Below are positions 25,277-33,440 of a stretch of DNA of 45,704 nt, piece after piece. The notes under the pieces were generated by a model. The model was not told the origin of the DNA and did no database searches. It saw nothing but the letters and a program-made list of their open reading frames with translations. Each line of letters opens with the position of its first letter. Position 1 is the stretch's first letter. The position numbers and the translations under genes were made by a program. The DNA comes from UBA6109 sp964506465 (lineage in GTDB: Bacteria; Desulfobacterota; Syntrophia; Syntrophales; UBA6109). The stretch spans positions 1-45,704 of the forward strand of contig CAZDLM010000016.1 of assembly GCA_964506465.1 (NCBI GenBank), read 5' to 3'.

Positions 25277-26635
25277 ATGGAACTTTTCGATCAGGAAGAC
25301 AGGAGCAACGCGCCGCTGGCGGACCGCATGCGGCCGCGGTCCCTGGACGAATACGTGGGGCAGGCCCATCTGGTGGGTCCGGGCAGTCTCCTGCGGACCG
25401 CCATGGCCGAGGGGCGTCTCTTCTCGATGATCTTCTGGGGGCCGCCCGGTTCGGGGAAGACGACGCTGGCACGGCTCGTTGCAGCGGATATCAAGACGCC
25501 GGTGCACTACACGAGTTTCTCGGCGGTGCTTTCCGGCGTGAAGGAGATCCGCACCGTCATCGACGAAGCGCGCGAGCAGTTGAAGTACCATCAGCGCAAG
25601 ACGATCCTCTTCGTCGACGAAATTCATCGCTTCAACAAATCCCAGCAGGATGCGTTTCTTCCCCATGTGGAAAGCGGTCTCATCACGCTCATCGGTGCGA
25701 CCACCGAGAACCCCTCCTTTGAGGTCATTTCACCGCTCCTTTCCCGGACCCGCGTCCTGACGCTGAAGCCCTTCACTGAAGAGGAACTCCGCACGATCGT
25801 CGAACGGGCGATCGCCGACCGGGAGAGGGGGCTGGGATCGCTGGGACTCGTCTTCGAGCCGGAGGCGGTCACCCACATTGTCTGGTCCGCGGACGGCGAT
25901 GCCCGCATGGCCCTCAACAGCCTCGACGCGGCCGCCTCGCTGGCCGCAGGGAGGGGGAAAGGGGGCGGGACCGTCACGAAGGCCCTGGTCGAGGAGGCGC
26001 TGCAGCGGAAGCTCCTGCAGTACGACAAGACCGGGGAAGAGCACTACAACCTGATCTCGGCTCTCCATAAGAGCCTTCGGGGGAGCGATCCCGACGGCGC
26101 CCTCTACTGGCTGGGGAGGATGCTGGAGGCGGGGGAGGACCCGTTGTACATTGCGCGTCGGATGGTGCGTTTCGCCTCCGAAGACGTCGGGAACGCCGAT
26201 CCTCAGGCCCTGACCGTAGCCGTCGCCGCCATGCAGGCCTTTTCCTTCATCGGGCTGCCCGAAGGGGAACTGGCGCTTGCGCAGACGGCGGTCTATCTGG
26301 CAACGGCCCCCAAAAGCAACGCCCTATACACCGGCTACGGCCGCGTGAAAGAGGCCATCCGGCGGACGGGGTCGCTCCCGGTACCGCTGCACATCCGGAA
26401 TGCCCCGACGAAGCTCATGAAGGAACTGGGCTACGGGAAGGATTACCGCTACGCGCACGACTACGAGGACGCCTATACGCCGCAGGAGTACCTTCCCGAA
26501 GGGCTGCGCGGCGAGACCTTCTACCGGCCCACCGGACGAGGCTATGAAAAGCTGATCAAGGAACGTCTGGAATATTGGCGGAAGATCCGCGAGGCGAAGA
26601 TGCCGGAAGACAAAAAAAAGGGAGGAGGTTCATGA
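25277..26635 (+). CDS. rarA: Replication-associated recombination protein A (RarA/MgsA)
   Basis: This 452-residue AAA+ ATPase of the clamp-loader-like RarA family acts at stalled replication forks. Motifs: N-terminal LADRMRPRSLDEYVGQAHL (about 14-32), Walker A GPPGSGKTT (about 55-63), Walker B ILFVDEIHRFN (about 110-120), sensor 1 IGATTENPSFE, then the helical C-terminal tetramerisation domain (LLQYDKTGEEHYNLISALHK and RRMVRFASEDVGNADP). The ATG at 25277 with GAGG upstream is chosen; the frame is open for 165 nt further 5' but that part is low-complexity and non-conserved. The stop coincides with an inverted repeat (26620-26644). Confidence 0.95.
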   Translation: MELFDQEDRSNAPLADRMRPRSLDEYVGQAHLVGPGSLLRTAMAEGRLFSMIFWGPPGSGKTTLARLVAADIKTPVHYTSFSAVLSGVKEIRTVIDEAREQLKYHQRKTILFVDEIHRFNKSQQDAFLPHVESGLITLIGATTENPSFEVISPLLSRTRVLTLKPFTEEELRTIVERAIADRERGLGSLGLVFEPEAVTHIVWSADGDARMALNSLDAAASLAAGRGKGGGTVTKALVEEALQRKLLQYDKTGEEHYNLISALHKSLRGSDPDGALYWLGRMLEAGEDPLYIARRMVRFASEDVGNADPQALTVAVAAMQAFSFIGLPEGELALAQTAVYLATAPKSNALYTGYGRVKEAIRRTGSLPVPLHIRNAPTKLMKELGYGKDYRYAHDYEDAYTPQEYLPEGLRGETFYRPTGRGYEKLIKERLEYWRKIREAKMPEDKKKGGGS

Positions 26636-26644
26636 CCTCCCCCC
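26612..26644 (-). terminator. Intrinsic terminator on the minus strand
   Basis: Read on the minus strand, a GC stem (26644-26635 with 26629-26620; 6 bp, one mismatch, 3 bp; 5-nt loop) is followed by eight T residues (26619-26612). This is a textbook terminator for a leftward transcript. No established minus-strand gene lies upstream of it, so it implies a short leftward RNA or small gene arising in 26645-27018. For the plus-strand rarA transcript there is a stem but no T-tract. Confidence 0.6.
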
Positions 26645-27018
26645 TATATTCAGGAGGATTCTGGATTTTCCTGTCGGCGAAGCATGCCCGTTTGTTTCAC
26701 CGATTCTCTCTTTCTGGTCGATAGAATGCAGATAGCATGCCAACAGGAGGGCGACGCTAACTAAGTGCATGACAAGACGAGAATTTCTGATATTTCGACG
26801 GGGGAAAATCGCTTTCGAAGGGACGGGTTTGTGAGGCAAGATTTGTCGAATTGCCGGAGCCCGTCGAAAAGGATTCCTTTGAATACCGATAGTTACAATT
26901 CGTCTCGCCTTTGCGGGCCTTTTCGACAAAAATGTCGATTCCGTTTCCCAATCAATCGTTGACTTTTCGGGGGTTTTCCATAAGATAACCGCCGAGATCG
27001 CTGGAGGTTTTTCCAAGC
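26636..27018. other. AT-richer intergenic region with possible leftward transcript
   Basis: This 383-bp stretch has no convincing plus-strand gene. On the minus strand, reading leftward from an ATG at 26770, a 46-codon frame begins MHLVSVALLLACYLHSIDQK and stops at 26630 inside the minus-strand terminator. It has a hydrophobic start but no clear ribosome-binding site. A second minus frame (about 26951-26757) has poor protein-like composition. A perfect TCGACA-AAAA-TGTCGA palindrome sits at 26923-26938, just upstream of the kinase promoter. The region may hold a small RNA, a small membrane peptide or a decayed gene. Confidence 0.35.
26959..26986 (+). promoter_or_regulatory. Probable promoter of the two-component operon
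   Basis: TTGACT (26959-26964) and TAAGAT (26981-26986) with a 16-bp spacer lie about 30 bp before the histidine kinase start. A perfect palindrome at 26923-26938 just upstream could bind a regulator. Confidence 0.5.
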
Positions 27019-28845
27019 ATGCAGTCCGACAAGAAAATCGTCTGGCAACAGCAGCACCTGCAGCGCAACCGACCCTTTCTCCAGCCTCTGGCCGTCGCCG
27101 CCGTCTGTGCGGTCTTCATCGGCATCATCCTCACCATGGGCATCCAGGATCTGAACCGCGTCGACCGGACGCTCGTCAGCTTCATGGAGAGCCGTGGTCT
27201 GGATATCATCGACGTCATTCAGAAGCTGGTTCAGGAGAATCTGAACTACCTGGCCCAGGCCCGCCAGGCCAGCGGAAGCGAGACTTTCGTGCCGCTCAAG
27301 GAGGAGGTTTCGGCTGCCCAGAAATCGCTTACGAAGGCGATGGTCGACCTGGCGCAGGAGACCGACAAGCGCTGGAAGGCGAAGGGACTGAACAATGCCT
27401 ACCTGAAAACCTACGCGGCGGAAAAAGGGCTTTGGCTCGTGGCGGTTCTCAACGAGAAAGGGAAGGCCGTCCATTACAGCCGTAAACTGCCGCGCGATCT
27501 GTTCGCCGGGACGGATTTCTCGCCGCCGCCCCGCGGGGAGATCACTCTTGAGGCGGTCGCCCATCTCGGCAAGATGAAGAAGATCGGCTTCATCGCCCTG
27601 CGGCGCGCGGACGGAAGCGGAACCGTCATCATCGCCATGGATCGCGACGGCCTGCGCTACTGGGGGACAAAGGTCTCCGTCGAAAAGGTCATCGCAGATC
27701 TGGGGGGGGGACAGGGAGGACAGGGGCTCCTGTACGTCACGATCGCGGACCGCCAGGAAAAGATCCTGGGGAGCGCCGGAAAAGTCCCGGCTCAGGAACA
27801 GTCCGGGACCCTGCACATCGGCGAAATCCTGGCCGGACAGCGGAAAGTCGAAAGCCGCAAGCTCGCCGAGGGGAGCGACCGGATCCTGGAAATCGCGGCG
27901 CCCTTCTTTCTAAACAACCAGATCTACGGCATCGCGCGGGTGGGACTCGAACTGAAGAGCACCGAAACGATCCTGGAGGAAAATCGGCGCAACACCTACC
28001 TCTTCATGGGGATCGTTGTCCTCATCACCCTGCTTTCCATGATGCTGCTGTACTACGACCAGAACCGGCACCTGGCGGGCATCGTGCGGATGGAGCGGCA
28101 GCTCGAAAAGGCGGAGCGTCTGTCGGCCCTGGGTCAGCTCGCCGCCGGCGTCGGCCACGAGATCCGCAACCCTCTCAACGCGATCAGCATGGCCAGCCAG
28201 CGCCTCAAGCGGGAATTTTCGCCCAGCGAGCCGGACAAGGTCGCGGACTTCCAGACGCTGACCGGCGTCATCCGCGACGAGATCCGGCGCCTGAACGGGA
28301 TCATCGAGGAGTTCCTTACCTTCTCGAAGAGCCGCCGCCTGGAGTTCCGGGACTATCCGGTCACGGAGGTGCTCCAGAAAATCGTGAATCTTCTGCAGGA
28401 GGAGGCGGTTGTCAGGGGGATCCTCCTCCGGACCTCCTGGAAGGATACGCCCGCCATCCCCATGGATGCGGATAAGCTCCAGCAGGCGCTCCTGAACATC
28501 GTCAAAAACGCCATGGAATCTATTACCGGCAAGGGAACGATTACGATCGCGGTGGAGGCGAAGCGCGGAAAGACCGTGCGTATCGCGATATCCGATACCG
28601 GCTGCGGCATGACGGCGGAGGAACTGGACCGCATCTTCAGCCCTGAATATACGACCAAGGAAAAGGGACTCGGCCTGGGGCTGTCCCTGGCTCACGAGAT
28701 TGTTCGCGGCCACGGCGGCGAGATCCGGGTAACGAGCAAGGCCGGGGAGGGCACAACCTTTGAGATCTTTTTGCCCTCCGAACGGGCGGCGGAGAAGACG
28801 GCGGGGACGGGTGCGGACAGGCGTCCGACGGGAAATGGCCTATGA
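27019..28845 (+). CDS. Membrane sensor histidine kinase (sigma-54 two-component, ZraS/AtoS-like)
   Basis: This 608-residue kinase has a transmembrane helix near 26-47 (LAVAAVCAVFIGIILTMGIQ), a large periplasmic sensor (about 50-325), a second helix near 333-352 (LFMGIVVLITLLSMMLLYYD), a HisKA domain with phospho-His380 (GVGHEIRNPLNAI), and an HATPase domain with N-box ALLNIVKNAMESI, G1 DTGCGM and G2 KGLGLGLSLAHEI. The periplasmic sensor has no family I can name. The stop overlaps the ATG of its partner regulator (ATGA), giving a cognate pair. The last 20 or so residues are Gly/Arg-rich and probably unstructured. Confidence 0.93.
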   Translation: MQSDKKIVWQQQHLQRNRPFLQPLAVAAVCAVFIGIILTMGIQDLNRVDRTLVSFMESRGLDIIDVIQKLVQENLNYLAQARQASGSETFVPLKEEVSAAQKSLTKAMVDLAQETDKRWKAKGLNNAYLKTYAAEKGLWLVAVLNEKGKAVHYSRKLPRDLFAGTDFSPPPRGEITLEAVAHLGKMKKIGFIALRRADGSGTVIIAMDRDGLRYWGTKVSVEKVIADLGGGQGGQGLLYVTIADRQEKILGSAGKVPAQEQSGTLHIGEILAGQRKVESRKLAEGSDRILEIAAPFFLNNQIYGIARVGLELKSTETILEENRRNTYLFMGIVVLITLLSMMLLYYDQNRHLAGIVRMERQLEKAERLSALGQLAAGVGHEIRNPLNAISMASQRLKREFSPSEPDKVADFQTLTGVIRDEIRRLNGIIEEFLTFSKSRRLEFRDYPVTEVLQKIVNLLQEEAVVRGILLRTSWKDTPAIPMDADKLQQALLNIVKNAMESITGKGTITIAVEAKRGKTVRIAISDTGCGMTAEELDRIFSPEYTTKEKGLGLGLSLAHEIVRGHGGEIRVTSKAGEGTTFEIFLPSERAAEKTAGTGADRRPTGNGL

Positions 28846-30206
28846 AAAAACTGCAGATTCTGATCGTTGAAGACGGAAAATCCCAGCGGGAAATGCTGCG
28901 GGACTTCCTCATCAAGGAAGGCCATGCCGTGGCGGAGGCGGAAAACGGTGAACGGGCCCTGGAAAAAGTGAGGGCAGGTCATTTCGATCTTCTTCTGCTG
29001 GATTACAAGATGCCGGGCATGGACGGCATGACGGTCCTCAAGGAAGTGAAACGCATCAACCCGGAGATCGACGTCGTCATCATCACGGCCTATGGGACCA
29101 TCGAAACGGCCGTGGATGCGATGAAGGCGGGCGCTCTCGACTACATCACCAAGCCCATCGAGTTCGAAGAACTGCTGCTTCTCGTCGACCGGGTTGCCGA
29201 ACGGAGGACCCTGCTCCGGGAGAACGAGTTGCTCCGTGAACAGCTCGGCGAAAAGGGGATCACCACGGACCGCATCGTCTACCGCAGCCCGAGAATGGAT
29301 GCGATTCTCAATATGGCCGGCCGCATTGCCGCCAGCCGGACGACGGTCCTGCTGCAGGGCGAAAGCGGCACCGGCAAGGAACTGGTTGCCCGCCTGATCC
29401 ACAACCTCAGCCCCCGTTCCGGCAGGCCCATCATCGCCGTGAACTGCGGGGCCGTTCCGGAAGGGCTCCTGGAAAGCGAACTTTTCGGTCACGAGAAGGG
29501 CGCGTTTACCGGCGCCGTCGGGCGCAGGATCGGACGCTTCGAAGAGGCGGACGGCGGAACACTGTTCCTCGACGAGGTCGGAGAGATCGCGCCGGCCGTG
29601 CAGGTGAAGCTGCTTCGCTTCCTTCAAGAGCGGGAGTTCCAGCGGCTTGGAGGGAACGCCACGATCCGAACCGACGTCCGCATCATCAGCGCCACCAACC
29701 GCGACCTGGAGGCGAGGGTCCGGGAAGGCGCCTTCCGCGAGGATCTCTTCTACCGCCTGAACGTGGTCCGTCTGGATATCCCTCCGCTCCGCGAGCGCAA
29801 AGAAGATATCCCGCCGCTGATCGAGCACTTCCTGGCGCGGTTCGCCGCGGACAACGGCAAGAACCTGGAGGGAATCAGCAGCGAAGCCAGGGATCTGCTC
29901 ATGAAGTACGACTACCCGGGGAACGTCCGGGAACTGGAAAACATCGTCGAACGCGCGGTTGTGATCTGCCGCGGGACCGTGATCGGCGTCGAAGACCTTC
30001 CTTTCGGGGCGGGCGAAACCGCCTCCGCGGAAGAGCGGGACAAAGAAGACGGCCTGCTGAGGGGATCGGTCGAGGATCTGGAGCGGAAGCTCATTGTCGA
30101 TGCCATGGCCAGGGCGGGAGATCACCAGACGCGCGCCGCCGAAATCCTCGGCATCTCGGAGCGAATGCTGCGGTACAAACTCAAAAAATATAACTTAAAA
30201 TTCTGA
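28842..30206 (+). CDS. Sigma-54-dependent response regulator (NtrC/ZraR family)
   Basis: This 454-residue regulator has a receiver domain (1-120) with phospho-acceptor Asp54 (LLLLDYKMPGMDG), acidic pair VEDG and Lys in ITKPIEFEE. The AAA+ sigma-54 activation domain (about 140-370) carries Walker A GESGTGKE, the GAFTGA loop that contacts sigma-54, and Walker B GGTLFLDEVGE. A Fis-type helix-turn-helix ends the protein (HQTRAAEILGISERMLRYKL). All key residues are intact. It is translationally coupled to the histidine kinase. Targets are unknown; no clear -24/-12 promoter was found in the window by eye. Confidence 0.95.
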   Translation: MKKLQILIVEDGKSQREMLRDFLIKEGHAVAEAENGERALEKVRAGHFDLLLLDYKMPGMDGMTVLKEVKRINPEIDVVIITAYGTIETAVDAMKAGALDYITKPIEFEELLLLVDRVAERRTLLRENELLREQLGEKGITTDRIVYRSPRMDAILNMAGRIAASRTTVLLQGESGTGKELVARLIHNLSPRSGRPIIAVNCGAVPEGLLESELFGHEKGAFTGAVGRRIGRFEEADGGTLFLDEVGEIAPAVQVKLLRFLQEREFQRLGGNATIRTDVRIISATNRDLEARVREGAFREDLFYRLNVVRLDIPPLRERKEDIPPLIEHFLARFAADNGKNLEGISSEARDLLMKYDYPGNVRELENIVERAVVICRGTVIGVEDLPFGAGETASAEERDKEDGLLRGSVEDLERKLIVDAMARAGDHQTRAAEILGISERMLRYKLKKYNLKF

Positions 30207-30230
30207 ACGGAGTATGGGAACGTCTCTTAC

Positions 30231-30352
30231 AGGCTGTTCAAAAATGCCTGGATGCAAGGCTCCCGAAATCCTGAGCCCTGAGTCGTACCGGGAGGTACGT
30301 CGAAGGGCGAAGGATGAGGGGAACGCCGCAGACGGGCGTTTTTCAACAGCCT
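30231..30352. repeat. Long palindromic interspersed repeat
   Basis: A 122-bp imperfect inverted repeat has outer ends AGGCTGTTCAAAAATGCC and GGGCGTTTTTCAACAGCCT, and a perfect central palindrome CGTACC-GGGA-GGTACG (30284-30299). It has the look of a mobile palindromic element (REP/MITE-like) common in deltaproteobacterial genomes. It lies between two sigma-54 regulator genes and ends one base before the AGAGG ribosome-binding site of the next gene. In RNA it would fold into a long hairpin. Confidence 0.8.
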
Positions 30353-30362
30353 AGAGGTGCAG

Positions 30363-31817
30363 ATGAAACAGATCCTCGTCGTGACCGACAACCCCAAGAC
30401 CTGCGAGGCGATCCGCGTTTCATTCCGCGGGGAGGGGAAGGTCCGTTTCGCCGAAACCGCCGAGGCATGCGTCGATGCCTGCCGGAAGGGCCGCTTTGAC
30501 TACATCTTTGCAGGCCTGGATCAGCTTCCCGATCTCGCGGAAACGGACGGCCCGGAAGGCCGGGAACGGGAGCCTGCAGCCGAAGCGGATTCGGAAACCC
30601 TTTACGGCGAGGCCCTGCAACGGATCTGGCAGCTTCAGCCGTCGGCGGAGGTCATCGTCCTGGCTCCGACGGACCGGATTCGCCAGGCCGTATCGGCCGT
30701 CAAGGCCGGGGCCGCCAACTACCTCACCTATCCCCTGAACCGCGACGAGGTGAAATACGTAACCGACAGCATCCGCGAGTCTCTCCTGGCTCAGGAGGAG
30801 CTGGATTATCTGCGCGGGCGCTTCTGGCGTTCCGACATCCTGCAGATGATCCAAACGGCCAATCCGCTCATGCGCCACATCTACGGCCAGGTCCGCATGG
30901 TCGCGCCCACCCGCAGCACGGTTCTGCTCGTCGGCGAGACGGGAACCGGAAAGAGCATGCTGGCGCGCCTCGTCCATCGCCACAGCAACCGCGCCGACCT
31001 CCCGTTCATCAGCGTGCACTGCGGCGCCGTTCCGGAAACGCTGCTGGAAAGCGAACTGTTCGGGCACGAGCGCGGGGCCTTCACGGGGGCGGTGACGCGA
31101 AAACTCGGCAAGTTCGAGCTGGCCCGCGGCGGGACGATTTTTCTCGACGAGGTCGGCACGATGGCCCCGGCCTCTCAGATCAAGCTGCTGCAGGTTCTCC
31201 AGGAGAAGACCTTTCAGCGGGTCGGGGGGCAGGAGGAGATCGAATCGGACGTGCGCATCCTTGCCGCGTCCAACATGAATCTCAAGGCGATGGTCGAAGC
31301 CGGAACCTTCCGGAGCGATCTGTATTTCCGGCTCAACGTGTTTCCGATCGAACTTCCCCCCCTGCGGGATCGCAGGGAGGACATTCCGCTGTTGGTGGAT
31401 GTTTTTCTCAAGGACGTCAATCGCTTCGGCCGGAAGGGGATCCATTACGTCCATCCCCAGGTGATGGAGGCGTTCCGGCGCTACGCATGGCCGGGGAATA
31501 TTCGTGAACTGCAGAACCTGATCGAACGGGCGTATATTTTGGAGAAGACGTCCGTGCTCACCCCCGGAAGCTTTCCCGCCGAACTGATCGGCGCCGCCGC
31601 CGCACCGGCAACGGCCCCGGTTCGGAACGGCGCCGCGGGGACGCTGGCCGAAGTCCGGAACCGCGCGGCCCGCGAAGCGGAGGGGCTTCATCTGAAAGAG
31701 CTTCTGTCGCAGCACCGCGGGCGGATCAACGCCACGGCGCAGGCCGCCGGCGTCACAACGCGCCAGATCCACAAACTCCTGACCCGTCACGGCATCCGCA
31801 AAGAGGATTACCGTTGA
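30363..31817 (+). CDS. Sigma-54-dependent activator with degenerate receiver domain
   Basis: This 484-residue protein resembles the preceding regulator, but its N-terminal receiver has lost the phosphorylation machinery. The Asp equivalent to Asp54 is Gly51 (FDYIFAGLDQL), the acidic pair is replaced (VVTDNPK), and the conserved Lys of the 'TKP' motif is Tyr (LTYPLNRDE). An insertion of about 30 residues rich in Glu/Ala/Asp follows (about 58-80). The AAA+ domain is intact (GETGTGKS, GAFTGA, TIFLDEVG), and a Fis-type HTH ends the protein (GRINATAQAAGVTTRQIHKL). ATG 30363 is preferred over GTG 30357 because AGAGG is 5 nt upstream. Control is probably by protein contact or ligand rather than phosphorylation (inference). 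It ends 6 bp from the convergent cdaA stop. Confidence 0.9.
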   Translation: MKQILVVTDNPKTCEAIRVSFRGEGKVRFAETAEACVDACRKGRFDYIFAGLDQLPDLAETDGPEGREREPAAEADSETLYGEALQRIWQLQPSAEVIVLAPTDRIRQAVSAVKAGAANYLTYPLNRDEVKYVTDSIRESLLAQEELDYLRGRFWRSDILQMIQTANPLMRHIYGQVRMVAPTRSTVLLVGETGTGKSMLARLVHRHSNRADLPFISVHCGAVPETLLESELFGHERGAFTGAVTRKLGKFELARGGTIFLDEVGTMAPASQIKLLQVLQEKTFQRVGGQEEIESDVRILAASNMNLKAMVEAGTFRSDLYFRLNVFPIELPPLRDRREDIPLLVDVFLKDVNRFGRKGIHYVHPQVMEAFRRYAWPGNIRELQNLIERAYILEKTSVLTPGSFPAELIGAAAAPATAPVRNGAAGTLAEVRNRAAREAEGLHLKELLSQHRGRINATAQAAGVTTRQIHKLLTRHGIRKEDYR

Positions 31818-31823
31818 CGGCGG

Positions 31824-33281
31824 TCAGTCCCGCTGCCCGCCCTTCTTCTTCAATGTAACCGATACTTTTACAAAGGGTTCCCTGTTCTGCCGGAACTGCG
31901 CCTCCGGAGGGAAGATCAGCTTGGGGTAGAGCGTCTGCGTGGAGGCCAACGCGGCAAGATTGATCGGTTCCGTGCGGACCGTCAGGACGCCGTGCGCGTA
32001 TCGGGACGGGATCAGATATTCCACCGTCGCGGGCGAGGCGGAAATCTCCTCGACGGCCAAACCCGGCGGCGGCTCATTGACGGTGACGATCGACACGGGA
32101 GAGGAAACGTTCATAAGCCGGGAGGCGACAATCGACGCCCGGGCGGGCTTGATGCTGACAACGGTCAGCGTTGAGGGGGCCTTCACCATGTCCCTGGAGA
32201 GGACAAAATCCTGGCGCCCCTCTTTGAGGGAAGACAGATCCAGCGACACCTTGAGCGTGCTCTCATCGAGAAGCTGAAAGGCCTGCGAAGGGCCCATCAG
32301 CATGATCTTCGCTTCGGTGATCCGGGGTTCCTCGATGACCCATTGCGGGGAGGCCTTGGTATATTCGATCGGAACGATGAATTCCCTGCGAACGGATTCC
32401 CGCTGGTAACCGAAAACCACCCACAGGACGCCGGCCAGCAGCAGCGCGATGACCTTCTCTTTCGTATTCTCCCGGATCCAGCGCAGCGCAGCCGACTGGC
32501 GCTTCACGGGGCTCTTCTTTGCGTAGAAGGACTCCAAGGCAACCCAGAAGTCCGATGGGTTCATCATCCGGTTGAGTGTTTCGCCCTTGGCGATCGAGAT
32601 GGCGCCGGTTTCCTCGGAAACGACGATGCAGAGGGCATCGGAACGCTCCGCCAGGCCCAGGGCCGCCGTGTGGCGAAGTCCGACGCCGTAAAGCTGACTT
32701 GCCTTGTCCGACAAGGGGAGATGACAGCCGAAACGGACGACACGGCGGTCGTCGATGATTACGGCGCCGTCATGCCCGATGGAGTGGGGGTCGAAGATAC
32801 TCTCCAGGAGGGGCTGACTGACGATGCCTTCGAGGAGGGTTCCGCCCTGGATATGCCGGTCGAGAGGCTCCTCCCCCTGGAGGACGATCAGCGCGCCGAC
32901 CCGCATCCGGGCCAGGTTGGAAACGGTGTGGGCGATGATCTCCACGATGTCGTGTTGGGGCCCCTGCTCCGATCCCTTGCCGCCGATCCGTCCCCAGATC
33001 GCGATCCGCTCAAAGAGCCTGCGCAGGTCTTCCTGAAAAATAACGACGAGGACGAACAGGAGGATCGTGAAGAAACCCTGCAGCACGACCGTTGTCAGAT
33101 AGAGTTGGAAAAACCGCGCTCCAACGTAGAGAAGCCCCAGCAGGCTGATCCCCATCAGGACGAAGCGCGAGGCGCGTTCCTTGAACCAGACCAGGAGCGT
33201 ATAGATCATCAGGGAGATGATGGCGATATCCAGAAGGTTGCGGATGCTCAGATTATGTGGCAGATCGCCGAACGATATCAT
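31824..33281 (-). CDS. Diadenylate cyclase (CdaA) fused to YbbR/CdaR domains
   Basis: This 485-residue membrane protein starts with three hydrophobic helices (about 15-32, 40-58, 62-82), then a DAC (DisA_N) domain (about 105-255), a fourth helix (about 277-292, VIALLLAGVLWVVFGYQ), and a periplasmic region with YbbR-type repeats (about 300-480). DAC enzymes make cyclic di-AMP from two ATP. The DGA motif is present (HDGAVII, 171-173) and VVSEETGAIS is canonical, but the usual RHR motif reads RHT (203-205, GLRHTAALGL). In Firmicutes CdaA and its regulator CdaR (YbbR) are separate adjacent genes; here they are one chain. ATG 33281 begins the membrane domain; the frame is open further upstream, into the aro leader on the other strand. 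A strong promoter is at 33315-33344. Confidence 0.88.
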   Translation of the reverse strand: MISFGDLPHNLSIRNLLDIAIISLMIYTLLVWFKERASRFVLMGISLLGLLYVGARFFQLYLTTVVLQGFFTILLFVLVVIFQEDLRRLFERIAIWGRIGGKGSEQGPQHDIVEIIAHTVSNLARMRVGALIVLQGEEPLDRHIQGGTLLEGIVSQPLLESIFDPHSIGHDGAVIIDDRRVVRFGCHLPLSDKASQLYGVGLRHTAALGLAERSDALCIVVSEETGAISIAKGETLNRMMNPSDFWVALESFYAKKSPVKRQSAALRWIRENTKEKVIALLLAGVLWVVFGYQRESVRREFIVPIEYTKASPQWVIEEPRITEAKIMLMGPSQAFQLLDESTLKVSLDLSSLKEGRQDFVLSRDMVKAPSTLTVVSIKPARASIVASRLMNVSSPVSIVTVNEPPPGLAVEEISASPATVEYLIPSRYAHGVLTVRTEPINLAALASTQTLYPKLIFPPEAQFRQNREPFVKVSVTLKKKGGQRD

Positions 33282-33314
33282 GGGTTTCCGATCCACGGAG
33301 GCGGAAGTGACCTT

Positions 33315-33344
33315 TTTATACCGGAGCGGCCGGAAGGCTGTCAA
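33315..33344 (-). promoter_or_regulatory. Sigma-70 promoter of the cdaA-cdaR fusion gene
   Basis: On the minus strand TTGACA (33344-33339) and TATAAA (33320-33315) have an 18-bp spacer, about 35 bp before the start codon. It diverges from the aromatic leader promoter at 33381. Confidence 0.8.
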
Positions 33345-33380
33345 GGAAAACCCCGTTTTTCGCTCCCAAAAAGATTTTTC

Positions 33381-33410
33381 TTGACAAGGCCAGAGCAAAT
33401 ATGTTTCCGT
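33381..33410 (+). promoter_or_regulatory. Candidate promoter of the aromatic leader/aro operon
   Basis: A perfect TTGACA (33381-33386) is followed by ATATG and a poor -10 (TTCCGT, 33405-33410, spacer 18, with a TG one base upstream). The layout matches the trpB2 leader promoter (TTGACA, GGCC, then ATG before the -10). The -10 match is weak, so exact boundaries are uncertain. Confidence 0.45.
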
Positions 33411-33440
33411 CGCCACACGAAGAAGGAAAAGGTATTCCCG

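Noticed and set aside
32343..33440. Plus-strand open frame running into the aromatic leader peptide
   Set aside because: This part is antisense to the cdaA-cdaR fusion and its composition is not protein-like; only the last 30 codons (from 33441) make sense as the leader peptide.
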